64,000 bases of DNA, taken from NCBI GenBank assembly GCA_017354895.1, contig CP071493.1, forward strand, positions 5,146,001 to 5,210,000, given 5' to 3'. The stretch is from Podospora comata. Taxonomy: Eukaryota; Ascomycota; Sordariomycetes; Sordariales; Podosporaceae. This document shows, one piece after another, positions 22,552-34,169 of this stretch. Under the pieces are notes generated by a model that made no database searches, had not been told where the DNA came from, and saw only the letters and a list, made by a program, of their open reading frames with translations. Numbering within the stretch: position 1 is the first letter of the stretch; every line of letters begins with the position of its first letter. The position numbers and the translations under genes were made by a program.

Positions 22552-23785
22552 ATGTCTCAATTGCCCGTTAAGAACGTCGGTACGTCCCTCTGCGCGCGTC
22601 CCTGAGCTTTGGTTTACCCCGCCATCGTCCGAGGAACCTTGAGAACTGACGGTTACCCCTGAACAGGTGTGCTCGGCTGCACTGGTTCGGTCGGCCAGCG
22701 CTTCATCCTGCTCCTCCAGCAGCACCCGTCGCTCAAGCTCGTAGGCTTGGGTGCCTCGTCTCGATCCGCCGGGAAGAAGTACCGCGATGCTGTCAGGTGG
22801 AAGCAGGCACAGCCCATCGCTCCCGATGTCGGCGACCTGATCGTTCGCGACTGCAAGGCCGGCGAGTTCGCCGACTGCGACATTGTCTTCAGCGGCCTCG
22901 ACAGCGACGTCGCCGGTGACATTGAGAAGGAGTTCCAGAATGCCGGCCTTGCCGTCTTCTCCAATGCGAAGAACTACCGCCGCGATCCTCTCGTCCCCCT
23001 TGTCGTCCCTACCGTCAACCTCGACCATCTCAACCTCATCCCCCACCAGCAAAAGACGCTTGGTCTGAACAAGGGCTTCCTCGTGTGCAACAGCAACTGC
23101 GCCGTCATTGGGCTCGTGATCCCCTTCGCCGCCCTGCAGGCGCGTTTTGGCAAGATCGATACCGTCTCCGTCGTGACCATGCAGGCCGTGTCGGGTGCGG
23201 GATACCCCGGTGTTAGCAGCATGGACATCATTGACAACGTGGTGCCCTTCATTTCTGGCGAGGAGGACAAGCTCGAGACGGAAGCACAGAAGATTTTGGG
23301 CAGCATCAACGCCGAGGCGACCGCCTTCGAAGATCAGAAGACGTTGAGAGTCTCGGCAGCCTGCAACCGGGTCCCCGTGTTGGATGGTCACACCGCATGT
23401 GTGTCCCTGCGATTCGCCCAGCGCCCTCCCCCAACGGCCGAGCAGGTGAAGGAGGCCATGCGGGAATATGTCTCCGAGGCACAGCGGCTGGGATGCCCCT
23501 CTGCTCCTGAGCCACCCATCAAGGTGTTCGACGAGCCCGATAGGCCGCAGCCCAGACTGGACCGCGAGCTCTCGAAGGGTTACACTGTCAGCGTGGGTCG
23601 TGTCAGGGAGGACGACAGTGGTATCTTTGATATCAAGTTTGTTGCCCTGAGCCACAACAGTAGGTCCTTTCCCCTCTGAGAAGTGATGCGATGAAGTGGT
23701 TGCTGACATTGTTATAGCTGTCATTGGTGCCGCCGGTTCTTCCATCGTCAACGCTGAGGCTGCGGTGCTCAAGGGTTTCGTCTAA
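22552..23785 (+). CDS. HOM2: Aspartate-semialdehyde dehydrogenase
   Basis: Three exons, 22552-22579, 22667-23659 and 23718-23785, giving 362 aa. The introns are 87 nt and 58 nt. The first exon encodes only MSQLPVKNV plus one base, a common fungal pattern. The enzyme reduces aspartyl-phosphate to aspartate semialdehyde with NADPH, on the route to Met, Thr and Ile. The nucleotide-binding start is '[12 protein letters not shown]', and the active-site Cys lies in '[12 protein letters not shown]'. The family blocks '[20 protein letters not shown]' and '[14 protein letters not shown]' (which ends in the catalytic His region) are present, and the C-terminus '[19 protein letters not shown]' is conserved. 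Length equals that of fungal Hom2. Two TGACTCA elements lie upstream. The long open frame on the opposite strand is a shadow of high-GC codons. Confidence 0.95.
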
Positions 23786-25444
23786 GCTATGTAAAGAATA
23801 TATCATGATGAATGTACGGATGGGAAGAGGCATTGATACGGAGTTTCTAGGCATGGTTTAAAAGTGGCAATCAAAACTTCATCAGCGGTCCATTGAGGAC
23901 GAGGTAACAAACCGCTAGGTTAGTTATGCTTGTTTCCTGCGAGGCAACATGTTTCCGGTGATCTGGTTGGTCGTGTGTGATGCTCAAAACGTGTTTTTTG
24001 GACACTGCGCGTAACCGCTTTCTTGTGGTAACTGGGCATGTCTCGAATAAGCTCTCTTGAGAAATCTTCCTCGTGATGCAAGGTCCGTGTAACGGTGGCC
24101 GGCTGGCCCCGGACCACCGGGTCCGGGGTTTGAGTGAGTCGGGCCCGGCCGAATGGGGACGAGATCTCAGCGGGCCGGTGGTGGAACTCGGAACTGTCCC
24201 AGTACAGAACAACCCCACGAAGCGGTGAGAAACCAACGACGTCAACTGTGGGCATGTTTTGAACCCTTAAAACTTCTCAGCCTGGTCTTTTAAGTTGAAC
24301 TGAACTGCGGCCACTAGCATGGGGTGGATGTCAAGCTTTGCGAACAGACAGGGAGATAGTCGGGGCCAGAAGTTCTTTGCGCACTGTTTTCGAATATTCC
24401 TCGAGTCTTGACTTTGGTGGACAGACAGGTTGTACCACGGTCAGGGTCGTCTGACCTGCGTAGCCGTTGCGCATGTGTCTTGCAGCGGTAGAGCCATGGT
24501 TAGTCACAGGTAGTATCTGGCGATGAGTGTTGCTTCGAAAGGTGGGCGATGAGACCAGGTGGACCATGAAAAGTGCCAAAAGTGACCCTTTGTTTACCCC
24601 AGCTCCAGGGTTGTCAAAGTTGAGGAACCACATCTTCAAAGCTCGGGCCTCAGTCCCCGGTTCAGGGGACTTCGCTACGATGTGTTTTGAGTGATCGTCG
24701 TCAAGGGTCCAACTCTTATGCTGCCCGTTAGCAGATGATCCGGGTTTTTGGAGTAAAATGCAGGACCGTGTTTGTTTTCTTTCAGGGTGTTCGAGGCAGG
24801 GTTGAAACTGCAGTGTTCATGCACTGACTTGGCCTTCAACAAAGTCTTGATACTCCGTACACCGAGGCCTGTCCTTGCACATGTGCCATCTTGGGGGGGC
24901 ACGAGAAGACCGTCGAGTTGCAAATTTGACATTCAGGGTTTGATTAAGTAAACAAGAGGGAAGATTTGACCTGAAAAGTCAGAATGAAGCTTCAAGATGA
25001 GAGCACACCCAAAGGCAGTTGATGTCAAGGAAGCACATCTTTGATATAGAACATCTTCAACAAGATGGGAATCCTAATTATGGCGGGGTTGTAGATGTGG
25101 CGCTCGGGCCACAATAAGGATCTAGCTTCTTTAATGAGCACGCGTGGGCGCGAAGCCGCAGCCAGAGTCCGCGTTGTTTCCACTCTGGCAACGTCTTTGG
25201 ATTGGTCCCATATCCCGACCCGATGCTCCCGACCGGGGGCAGTGTCTCCTCTACACTACAATACGGATACTAACCACTGTTCACTGGGACTGCTTGTGTC
25301 GTATGTGTGTTGCGTAATGCCAGGACCGCCAACTTGAACTTCTCCGATCTCTTGTCTCTCACCGCACCGATCAAATACCATCCCTAGCATACCACCACTG
25401 TCGCCAACAGCTTGTCGCAATAATCTCCTCAATTCCTCGTAACC
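23786..25444. other. Intergenic region
   Basis: 3' region of HOM2 and promoter of the RhoGAP gene. Short open frames on the minus strand (24.3-24.9 kb) have no recognisable motif. No gene, tRNA or repeat recognised. Confidence 0.5.
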
Positions 25445-27918
25445 ATGTCCCTTGGAGGAGACACCACCACCGGGACCGCCCCAGAGCAGGGCGCCACTTC
25501 ACCAATATCAGCGCCGCAGACTCAGAGCGATGAACCATCGCCACAGGTCCAAGATGTTCTTTCATCAGAGGTGCGCAGACTTGTTCTAGAGTTGGGAGCC
25601 AGGAGTCTGGAAGCTGACCCCGCATGTTAATCAGATCGGTATCTCGGTGATGTTAAACCGACTGAAGCAGAGCATTGCTTCGGCCAAGGTGCGATTCCTC
25701 TTCAATATTAGCCGATAGCTTGAACAACTACTGACTTTTGCTTGTCTGAGTGGTGTAGGAGTTTTCCAATTTCCTGAAGAAACGATCGGCGCTCGAGGAT
25801 GAACATGCGAATTCGTTAAAGAAGATATGCCGGCAGTCACAAGAGAGTATGGCCCGATCCGAGCATCGTGGCGGATCTTTTGCGACAGCATACGAAGAGA
25901 TGATGGTCATTCACGACCGAATGGCGGACAACGGGCTGCAGTTTGCTATGTCCCTGCATCAGATGTCCGAGGACCTTCAGGAACTGGCTGCCATCGCCGA
26001 GAAGTCCAGAAAGGGATGGAAACAAAATGGCCTGTCTGCCGAACATCGTGTGGTCGAACTTGAGACGGCTATGAGGAAGTCCAAAGCCAAGTACGACTCT
26101 CTTGCTGAAGAATATGACCGGGCCCGCACCGGAGATACTACTGGGCGCCAGGGAGGCAAGGTGTTTGGGTTGAGGAGCCACAAGTCAGGCGCACAGCACG
26201 AGGAGGATCTGCTACGAAAGGCCCAAGTTGCGGATCAAGACTATCAGACAAAGGTGCAAGTTGCCCATACCGAACGAAAGGAGCTGCTTGAAAGGACGAG
26301 GCCTGAGACGGTCAAGGCGCTGCAAGATATCGTTAAGGAGTGTGATTCGGGGTTAGTGCTGCAGATGCAGAAATTTGGTAAGTGCGCTTTTTCATCTCTT
26401 TCTCGTTGAAAAATATTGACAAAACATGTAGCCTCGTTCAATGAAAAACTGGTCCTCAGCAATGGCCTTAGTATCAGCCCCTTGAAGAATGGATCTGAGG
26501 GACGCAGTCTCCGCGAGTCGATTCTGTCCATTGATAACGACAAGGATTTGAATGACTACCTGGCCAGCCAACATGCCAAGGTGCCGCCAAAGGCTTCTCT
26601 GCCGCAGTATGAACACAATCATGTATGTCACGATTCTGACAGTCATCTGCTCACACCTGCTAACATACCGTCCAGCTCATTGATGCCTCGACTCGTGCTC
26701 CAGCAACAACTTACACACAAAAACAGTCACAAACCCCTAGCTCTGCCCAGCCCCCGCTTCCACAACCCGGAATGTTTCAACAAAACGCGAGGACGAGCAC
26801 TTTCTCTGAGACTGTTGCCAATGTCCAAAACCAAGGCCCGTATGGTCATAACTATGGCCAGAGTACCAGCTCGATTCCCATATTAGGTAATCCCTCCTCT
26901 CAAGCACTGCACGAGAGGAGTTTCAGTCACGGGAGCGCAATGGGACCAGGACCTGGAGTGGCCAGCCAACAACAGTATGGACAGCGTGGTTCGACGCCCC
27001 AACAAACACAACCACCACCTGGGTCGAGATTTAATGGAGCATACAACTCTCCCTCGTCCCGCGACGGGCCTCCACAACTTGGTGCTCTTCCTTTCCAATC
27101 TCCTCAGCCCCAGCAGCCTCAACAAACCAATTTCAGCCAGCTTCCTTCGCAGCAAACCGCCAGCGGCCCGGTATCCAACTCACTTCAACAACATCCGGTC
27201 GTCCCTCCGCAAGCTCATCGGAACTCGCCTCCCATTGCACCTCAGATGGCACCATCTCGTCCCGTGTTTGGTGTCAGTCTCACCAGATTGTACGAGCGGG
27301 ATGGCTTGGCCGTGCCGATGGTGGTATATCAGTGCATCCAGGCGGTGGATTTGTTTGGTCTGAACGTTGAAGGCATCTATCGACTTTCGGGTTCTGTACC
27401 CGCCGTCAACAAGCTCAAGACTCTGTTTGATACGGACTCGAGCTCCAGCAATCTCGACTTTAGAAACCCGGAGAACTTCTTCCATGATGTCAACAGTGTT
27501 GCTGGCTTGTTGAAGCAGTTCTTCCGGGATCTGCCTGATCCGCTGATGACGAGGGAGCATTACAGTGCCTGCATTGATGCAGCTAGTAAGTATCGCATGG
27601 TCTCTCTTCCATTGCTTATCACTAACCAGTACACCAGAAAACGAAGATGACATTGTGCGTCGCGACTCGCTCCACGCAATCATAAACAACCTTCCGGACC
27701 CAAACTACGCCACACTTCGGGCTCTTACTCTACATCTTCACAGGGTCATTGAGAATTCGGGGGCAAACCGCATGAGCTCGCAGAACCTGGCCATTGTGTT
27801 CGGTCCCACGCTCATGGGCACGGCACCGGGGTCGGCCATAGCGGATGCCGGCTGGCAGGTGCGTGTTGTTGACACGATCTTGCAGAACACGTTTCAGATT
27901 TTTGATGAAGATGACTGA
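25445..27918 (+). CDS. RGD1: F-BAR and RhoGAP domain protein (Rgd1 type)
   Basis: Six exons fit by phase: 25445-25570, 25635-25688, 25759-26377, 26432-26622, 26676-27585 and 27638-27918, giving 726 aa. An F-BAR domain occupies about residues 40-300 ('NFLKKRSALEDEHANSLKKI', the 'EEMMVIHDRMADNG' helix). A Gln/Pro-rich linker follows, then a RhoGAP domain at about 510-720: 'FGVSLTRLYERDGLAVPMVV', the arginine-finger region 'GIYRLSGS', and 'NRMSSQNLAIVFGPTLMG' with the conserved Asn. F-BAR followed by RhoGAP is the domain order of yeast Rgd1, which stimulates GTP hydrolysis on Rho3/Rho4 at growth sites. In a hypha it would act in tip growth and septation, which is an inference. The Arg finger and the NxxxxFGP block are intact, so the GAP should be active. 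Confidence 0.9.
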
Positions 27919-28343
27919 GTTGGTTTGGCGGGTCTGTAATATGGAATGTGTGTGTGTATCTACTCTTGATCATCACCTGTATTTGGGCAGCCCGGAGCAG
28001 GAAGGACTTTGCTTGTTTGATCATGTTGGGGACGAGGGATTTCCATTGGCATGGCGGTGTTGTGTGTCGATATTTTGAAGGGCACAGCTTGTCGCCGAGG
28101 AAGATTTTGTATAGTTTCGATGTAGCTCCTTGGTGGAGATAGGGATGGGGTGATGAGAGTTTGTAGTGGCGGAATGTGATTGAAACAGATGTGTAGGCAT
28201 GTTGGGGGGTCACCATGGTAAGGTGGAAGTTGGGGTAGGGATATTGTGTAGGTTGCAGGACATATAGAATTCCCCTAGAATGCACTGTGGCAGAACAGAA
28301 GCATGGGCCATTGTTCTACGTCATGAAGCATATACCAATCAGA
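27919..28343. other. Intergenic region
   Basis: 3' UTR of the RhoGAP gene and the 5' flank of tRNA-Asn. Nothing further seen. Confidence 0.5.
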
Positions 28344-28417
28344 TCCTCTGTGGCGCAATTGGCTAGCGCGTCTGACTGTTAATCAGGAGGTTGGAAGTTC
28401 GAGCCTTCCCGGAGGAG
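28344..28417 (+). tRNA. tRNA-Asn (GTT)
   Basis: A 74-nt cloverleaf including the discriminator G, without intron. The acceptor stem is TCCTCTG/CGGAGGA, the D arm GCGC...GCGC, the anticodon loop CTGTTAA (anticodon GTT), and the T arm GGAAG-TTCGAGC-CTTCC. Box A (TGGCGCAATTGG) is perfect. A TTTTT terminator follows within 10 nt. It is identical to the copy at 52043. Confidence 0.97.
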
Positions 28418-29051
28418 ATGCTTTTTGGTCTGTTCCGTTCTTTTTTGGACCGTTTTCCATCAAACTGGTTAATTTCCCACTTTCGGACCTCGCCAGCAAA
28501 TAGGATTGGTGGATCGAGTTTGCAACATGCCATTTCCATCTGGGTAGGGTGGGGTTCCTCTCGGCGGGATCGTGCACGTCATCGTTGCGGGATCCTTCTT
28601 TTTGGTGGTGAATCCGATCTGCGCTTGGCTTGGCCGGCTCGGCATCGCTACAATCGCCTGCAAACGACAAACGAATTGAAGGTTCGATCTGGATTCAAGG
28701 GGGCATTGCCAGGGGGTGAGGGTTGGATCGTAAACGTGTTATGGATATGGTGATGGATAAGGGAGGGAGAAGAGAGGGAAGGGTTTGGTTTAAATAGCTG
28801 ATGTGGAAGGAGGTTTGTTGTTGTTCAGGTTCCGGACTGCTTCTTGTATCACAACAACCACCTTTTTTATTTACTCGATCCGGCGACCGTTCAGGAACAC
28901 ATTGCTAGATGTTGGTTTGATTCTGCGCCGTCTTGAAGATTATTAGTGCACGAGTTTCGGAAGCGGCGTTTGAGATCGGCTTGCTTCTGCGGTTCCCCTT
29001 CTTCTCTCATACTTACTTAGACTTCTGTTGTCGTTGCTCACTGCCGAAAAG
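28418..29051. other. Promoter region of phytoene desaturase, GATC-rich
   Basis: Upstream of the carotenoid gene. It contains several GATC/CGATC cores (about 28,685, 28,727, 28,877 and 28,976), the core of white-collar light-response elements. In Neurospora, al-1 is light-induced, but GATC is a short motif and these may be chance hits. Confidence 0.35.
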
Positions 29052-30977
29052 ATGGCGAATGAGAAGCCAAGGACCGCGATTGTCATCGGTAAGACAGTTT
29101 TCTCTGAACGTGAGACACGACAGGATTACTGACACTACTTACTACAGGCGCTGGAGCTGGTGGAATTGCCATTTCTGCTCGTTTGGCAAAGGCGGGATTA
29201 AAGGTCACGGTTCTGGAAAAGAACGACTTCACGGGTGGGAGATGCAGTATCTTCAGGTCCAAGGCCGGGTTTCGTTTTGACCAAGGCCCTTCGTTGCTGC
29301 TGCTGCCAAACTTGTTTCGTGAGACTTTTGCGGATTTCGGCACCACACTCGAGGCTGAGGGTGTAGAGCTGCTACAGTGCTTTCCCAATTATGATGTTTG
29401 TTTACCCCCCTACCACGTTATTGCTAGTAGCGTACTAACGTTGCCCAGATTTGGTTCTCTGATGGCGCTGTCTTCAGGAGCAGCACTGACACAGCTGCCA
29501 TGAAAAGAGAGATCGAGAAGTGGGAGGGGCCAGATGGTTTTCAACGGTATCTCAACTGGCTGGCAGAAGCTCACGGTCACTACGAGATCAGCCTGCAGCA
29601 CGTCCTACATCGCAACTTCACCAACCACGCCCAGCTTGCCGACCCAACTTTCGTCGCACCCACCATCGCCCTTCACCCGCTCGAAAGCATCTGGAGCCGA
29701 GCCACTCGTTACTTCTGGTCAGACCGTCTCCGGAGAGTATTCACCTTCGCCACCATGTACATGGGCATGTCACCTTACGACGCCCCCAGCACCTACAGTC
29801 TTCTGCAGTACACCGAGCTTGCCGAAGGCATCTGGTACCCCAAAGGCGGCTTTCAAACCATCCTCGCAGCCATCGAACGTATTGGCCGTCGTCTAGGCGT
29901 GCAATACCGCCTCAACACCCCCGTAGCTAAAGTCCTAACTGGCGGACCAGACGGCAAGACCGCCACGGGAGTCCTTCTGGAGTCTGGCGAGAAGCTGGAG
30001 GCCGACCTCGTCATTGTCAACGCTGATCTTGTTTACGCCTACAACAACCTCTTCCCTCAAGAATCCGAGAACAAATCCGTCGGCCCAACAATCACCCCTT
30101 ACGCCAAGGACCTTTCCAAGCGTGAAGCCTCCTGCAGCTCCATCTCCTTCTACTGGAGTTTCTCCAAAAAGATCCCCGAGCTGGGCACCCACAACATTTT
30201 TCTCGCGGATGAGTACAAGGAGTCGTTTGATGCCATTTTCAAAAGGCACACTCTCCCATCTGATCCATCTTTCGTATGCCCCCCCTTCTTCCACAAACCA
30301 TTCACTAACATGTCTCCAAGTATATCAACGTCCCCTCCCGCGTCGACCCAACAGCCGCACCCCCAGATAAGGACGCCGTAATCTGCCTCATCCCCGTAGG
30401 CCACCTCTCCGCCACGCACCCGGCCTCCTCCTGGCCCTCCCTCGTCGCCTCGGCCAAAAAGGCCGTCCTGGCCACGGTAGAGAAGCGCACCGGCCTCAAG
30501 AACCTCGAATCGTTGATCATGGAGGAAACGATCAACTCTCCCCCCGAATGGCAGGCCAAGTTCAACCTCGACCGCGGCGCCATCTTGGGCCTGTCCCACT
30601 CCTTCTTCAACGTCCTCTCCTTCCGCCCGAGGACGAGGGCGAAGGGGGTGAGGAATGCGTATTTTGTCGGGGCGAGCACGCACCCTGGCACGGGGGTTCC
30701 GATTGTCCTTGCCGGGGCGAAGATTACGGCGGAGCAGATCTTGGGGGATAAGAAGATGGAGGTTCCTTGGGTGCCGCTGAGGGAGTGGAAGGGGGATGTG
30801 CAGGCGAAGCAGGGGAATGAAAAGAGGGGGGGGAGGTTGGATTTGGTGAAGAGGCCGTTGTGGACGGATGATTGGAATTTGTTTTTGTGGAGTGTGATTG
30901 GGTTATTGGGGGGGGTGGTGGTTTTCCTTGCTGGACCGGCTGCTTGGGGGAACGGGGGGTTTGTGGGGGATTGGTAA
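29052..30977 (+). CDS. al-1: Phytoene desaturase (al-1 / carB type)
   Basis: Four exons, 29052-29088, 29148-29395, 29449-30273 and 30321-30977, giving 588 aa, close to Neurospora AL-1. The introns are 59, 53 and 47 nt. The N-terminal dinucleotide-binding motif 'IVIGAGAGGIAISARLA' is split by intron 1 after the first Gly. It is followed by 'LEKNDFTGGRC' and 'FDQGPSLLLLP', the fungal/bacterial CrtI pattern. The C-terminal FAD-binding signature is 'NAYFVGASTHPGTGVPIVL'. A hydrophobic helix near the C-terminus ('FLWSVIGLLGGVVVFLAG') suggests membrane attachment, as expected for an enzyme acting on lipophilic phytoene. It introduces double bonds into phytoene, leading to lycopene or 3,4-didehydrolycopene. 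No phytoene synthase or carotenoid oxygenase lies nearby, as in Neurospora, where the genes are dispersed. Confidence 0.93.
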
Positions 30978-31701
30978 AGGGTAATGATAATATGGGGGGA
31001 ACCATGGGCGTGGGATTTTCTTTTTCGGGGAGTTATGGTTTTGGGTCGGGGTTTTGTGTATTTATTTCTGCTTATAGAAAGCTTGTTTGTACTTGCTTCG
31101 GAGGATCGAGACTTGTTCGACACCTGCGGAGAATGTTGCAATGTGGTCGAGGGCAACGACCCTCTCGATTGTTTGTTTGCTTTCTCATCACCACAACCAC
31201 ATCATCGTACATCAACGGCCAAAAGAAAATTAAGACACCCACCCACCCGTCAGTGACTTCCAAAGGTACCAACTATCCAGCACCAAATGGCAAAAAATCA
31301 AAAAGCTCACCAAGCCACTTAGGGTGGACTCGATTACGAAAACCCCCAAAGGTTTTACTCCAAGAAAGACTTGAACGGACACCCCTCTTGGTGACTCTTT
31401 GGTCCTTACCCAAGTCGGTGCCGCGACTCCCACACACTGCTAAGCCATTTGGCAAGAGCAGAACCAGGAGTCTCGTTCGGTGAAAAGAGTAGTGGTTGAC
31501 CTAATATGTAAACCGTGCATTCGTGGGGTTGCTCTGCTTTTGTTCGCCACTTTCCCACGACCTCATCTTCTCTCCTCGCAGCTAGCTATCTTCTGTGTGG
31601 CCCCTGCTTGAACAAAATGTATTCAACATTACAAGAGGGCAACTCCCTTCTTCTATCTTCAATATGTCAACAAGGGTCTAGCCTACAAACATATCATAAA
31701 T
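30978..31701. other. Intergenic, convergent 3' ends
   Basis: Space between al-1 and the thioesterase gene. Open frames here look like chance. Nothing recognised. Confidence 0.55.
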
Positions 31702-33027
31702 CTACAACTTCGACTCCTTCGCTTCCTTTTCAGGCGGCTGCAACCTCACAAGACCCTACCACACAGCGTTAGCATTCGTTACGTCACTCTCGAAGCAGAA
31801 AAAGACTCACCTCCTGCACACAAGTAGCCAACAACGTCCCGTCCTTTGCAAAAATCTTCTGCATCACCACCCCCCTCCCATCCCCCGCCCACGGACTCTC
31901 CATCTCATTCATCATCCACTCATCCGCCTTGACCCTCTTCGGCTCGTGGAAATAAATCGTATGGTCCAAGCTCACCATCATGCCCAACGTCGGTCGTCCA
32001 GCCATATCCCTCGGATCATCACCCATCCCCTCCCACTGATGCAGCGTCCTGACCTTCTCCTGCATGTCGGGCTTCAGCTTGTCAAAGTCTTCTGGTTTGA
32101 ACTGGGGGAACCTCCACAGGTTGTGAAGTCTAGTTACGGTGCCGATGAAGTAGCTGTCGCTGATGTAGGCCAACGCCTCGAGATGGGCGGCAGTGCCACC
32201 GGTGATTTTCCCTCTTGACCGCAGCCATTGGCGTGTCTTTTTATCGCGGGGATCGGTGGACGTGCCGCTGGGGGAAATGATTTGGATCTGTGTTCCTTGG
32301 AAGGGGCCTTGGGTCATGGAGGGGGGTTCACCGTCGTAGTCGTCGGGCGGGGGTTGGACGGGGAGTTTGGTGGCTGGGTCGATGGGCATAGCGCTGGAGT
32401 GGGAGACTTGTGTTCCCGGGGCACCGGAGGAGCCATCCTTGACAAAGGAGATGGTGGTGGTGAAGATGCAGCGGCCCCGTTGGCGGGCCTGGACGGTGCG
32501 AGTTGCGAAGCTGCGGCCGTCGCGGACCTGTTCGACGTGGAAGAGGATGGGGAGGTTGGAGGCGCCGGCGAGGAGGAAGTAACAGTGGCAGGAATGGGGG
32601 AGGAAGTCGTCGGCTACGGTGCGCTGAGCGGCGGCGAGGCACATGGCGATTACGGCACCGCCGTAAATGCCACGAGCTCCCGGCGGGTGCCAGGGTTTGC
32701 GGGCATTGGTGAAGATATTCTGGGGGCGGAGGTTAGCATTTTGGATGGCTCGTATTGGTGGTTCTGTGAAGTGGAGAAGGATTGGGTGTGAGAATCACGG
32801 CTTATGGCACATGAGGCCATCCGGGAAAGATATCCCGGTTGGAATGATTCTCATGAGACACAATGGAAGCGGTGAGATTGAGATATCCATGACTTGCCGT
32901 CGGCAAGTCAGCCACTCTCACTTACAGGACCTAACACAGCCAACTCTGTCACTTCCAAGACATTTTCAATGGGCGCCTTGTTGGGGTCGGGAGGTGGCGG
33001 CCTGAGCAATGTTGCGCGGTTCTCCAT
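31702..33027 (-). CDS. Acyl-CoA thioesterase II, peroxisomal (TesB/ACOT8 type)
   Basis: Three exons on the minus strand, 33027-32926, 32719-31811 and 31755-31702, giving 354 aa. The introns are 206 and 55 nt. It hydrolyses acyl-CoA to free fatty acid and CoA. The first exon (MENRATLLRPPPPDPNKAPI) leads to 'ELAVLGP', which joins directly to 'NIFTNARKPWHPPGARGIYG', the conserved hot-dog start of the family. Further on are 'SCHCYFLLAGASNLPILFHV', 'VRDGRSFATRTVQARQRG', and the second hot-dog with 'LGMMVSLDHTIYFHEP' and 'MESPWAGDGRG'. The 17-residue last exon ends in Ser-Lys-Leu, a canonical PTS1, so the protein should be peroxisomal and act beside beta-oxidation. The 206-nt first intron is longer than the rest, but I see no extra exon in it. 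Confidence 0.9.
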
Positions 33028-34169
33028 GGTGCGGGTGGCCCGGATATCTTGTCGCGCTCCTATATATATGACGAAATACCACCAAGTGAGTGATTGTACA
33101 AGACTGGTGGTGATTCGGAGGACGGTGCGGCGTGCAAAACAGTCAAAAAGACACAGGCAAGAGAAAACAGCAGGCAATGAGATAAGGCGAATGGTGATAT
33201 TACAGGACAGGAAACAGTGTTTTCCTTTTAAAAGAACAAGCGCGGCTTGGAGCTGATGAGTTGGAGATAATCCCAACGTTGCTTTTACCGAGGCTCCTCG
33301 GTGCTGGCTGCCGTTAGAGAGAAGTTCGGTCGGTAACAGCCGTCGCAGCCCTGAGGTGGCACGCCCAGGCCTGTGTCATTGCCAACCCTGCCAGTGGAGG
33401 AAGCCCCGAACCTGGTCCTGGACCCTGGGGTTGTTTAGTTGAATACCGATAGGGGTACTTTGATAGAAGGGTACTGAACATGGATGGTCAGTGTCAGTGT
33501 GTGAACCTCATCTTAAATCGAGTCTGAGAGCTTTTTTACTTTCTAGAACGCAATTGCACATCTCTATTAAATTGAAGCAATTCCACCTCACGTTCAAAGT
33601 GCTATTTATTCTCATGTGAGTTCATGTTCTTGATGACTGTGGCTCAAAATGCTGTCTACAAGCATATTCAATAAAGATGCTATTTTGGGCCATGTTGTTT
33701 CGAAACCCCAGGCGCAGGTTTCAGCGTCTCACCCCGCTAAACTCCACTGCCAACAGCACACTCGGCCGCCGGGCCAACCTGTCTGACAGGGTGACAGCTC
33801 GAGAACACGTGAAGGGGGGCGGGGCAACAGAATTCCAGACGGACAACGTCATTTGGCATCGTGGGTCAGGGATGCAGTGAAATGCGGCCATGCTGGTCAA
33901 AAGCAACAACTCCGCTCTCCACTCCAGTCCACCTCCACCCCCTATCTACGACTTTATCTCTGCGAGAGAGTATTCGTAGCTGTGTATTGTTTGAAACCAA
34001 TAATAGTCACCACCTCCCTACCGACGGTGCGACTCCGAGCTCGGTCCACCACGGGCAGACGGACGAGCAACAGCCCATCAACTCAGAAGTGCCTCATTAG
34101 CCGCCCGACCGCACGAACACAACGGTTGCTAGACTTGGGAAGCTCAGAGCTAGAACCCAACCTACAGTC
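33028..34169. other. Divergent promoter region
   Basis: Between the thioesterase (-) and oxysterol-binding protein (+) genes. No gene or repeat recognised. Confidence 0.5.

Noticed and set aside
22543-23772. 409-aa open frame antisense to aspartate-semialdehyde dehydrogenase
   Set aside because: It lies wholly opposite a well-supported gene. Its composition is the mirror of GC-rich codons and it has no family motif.
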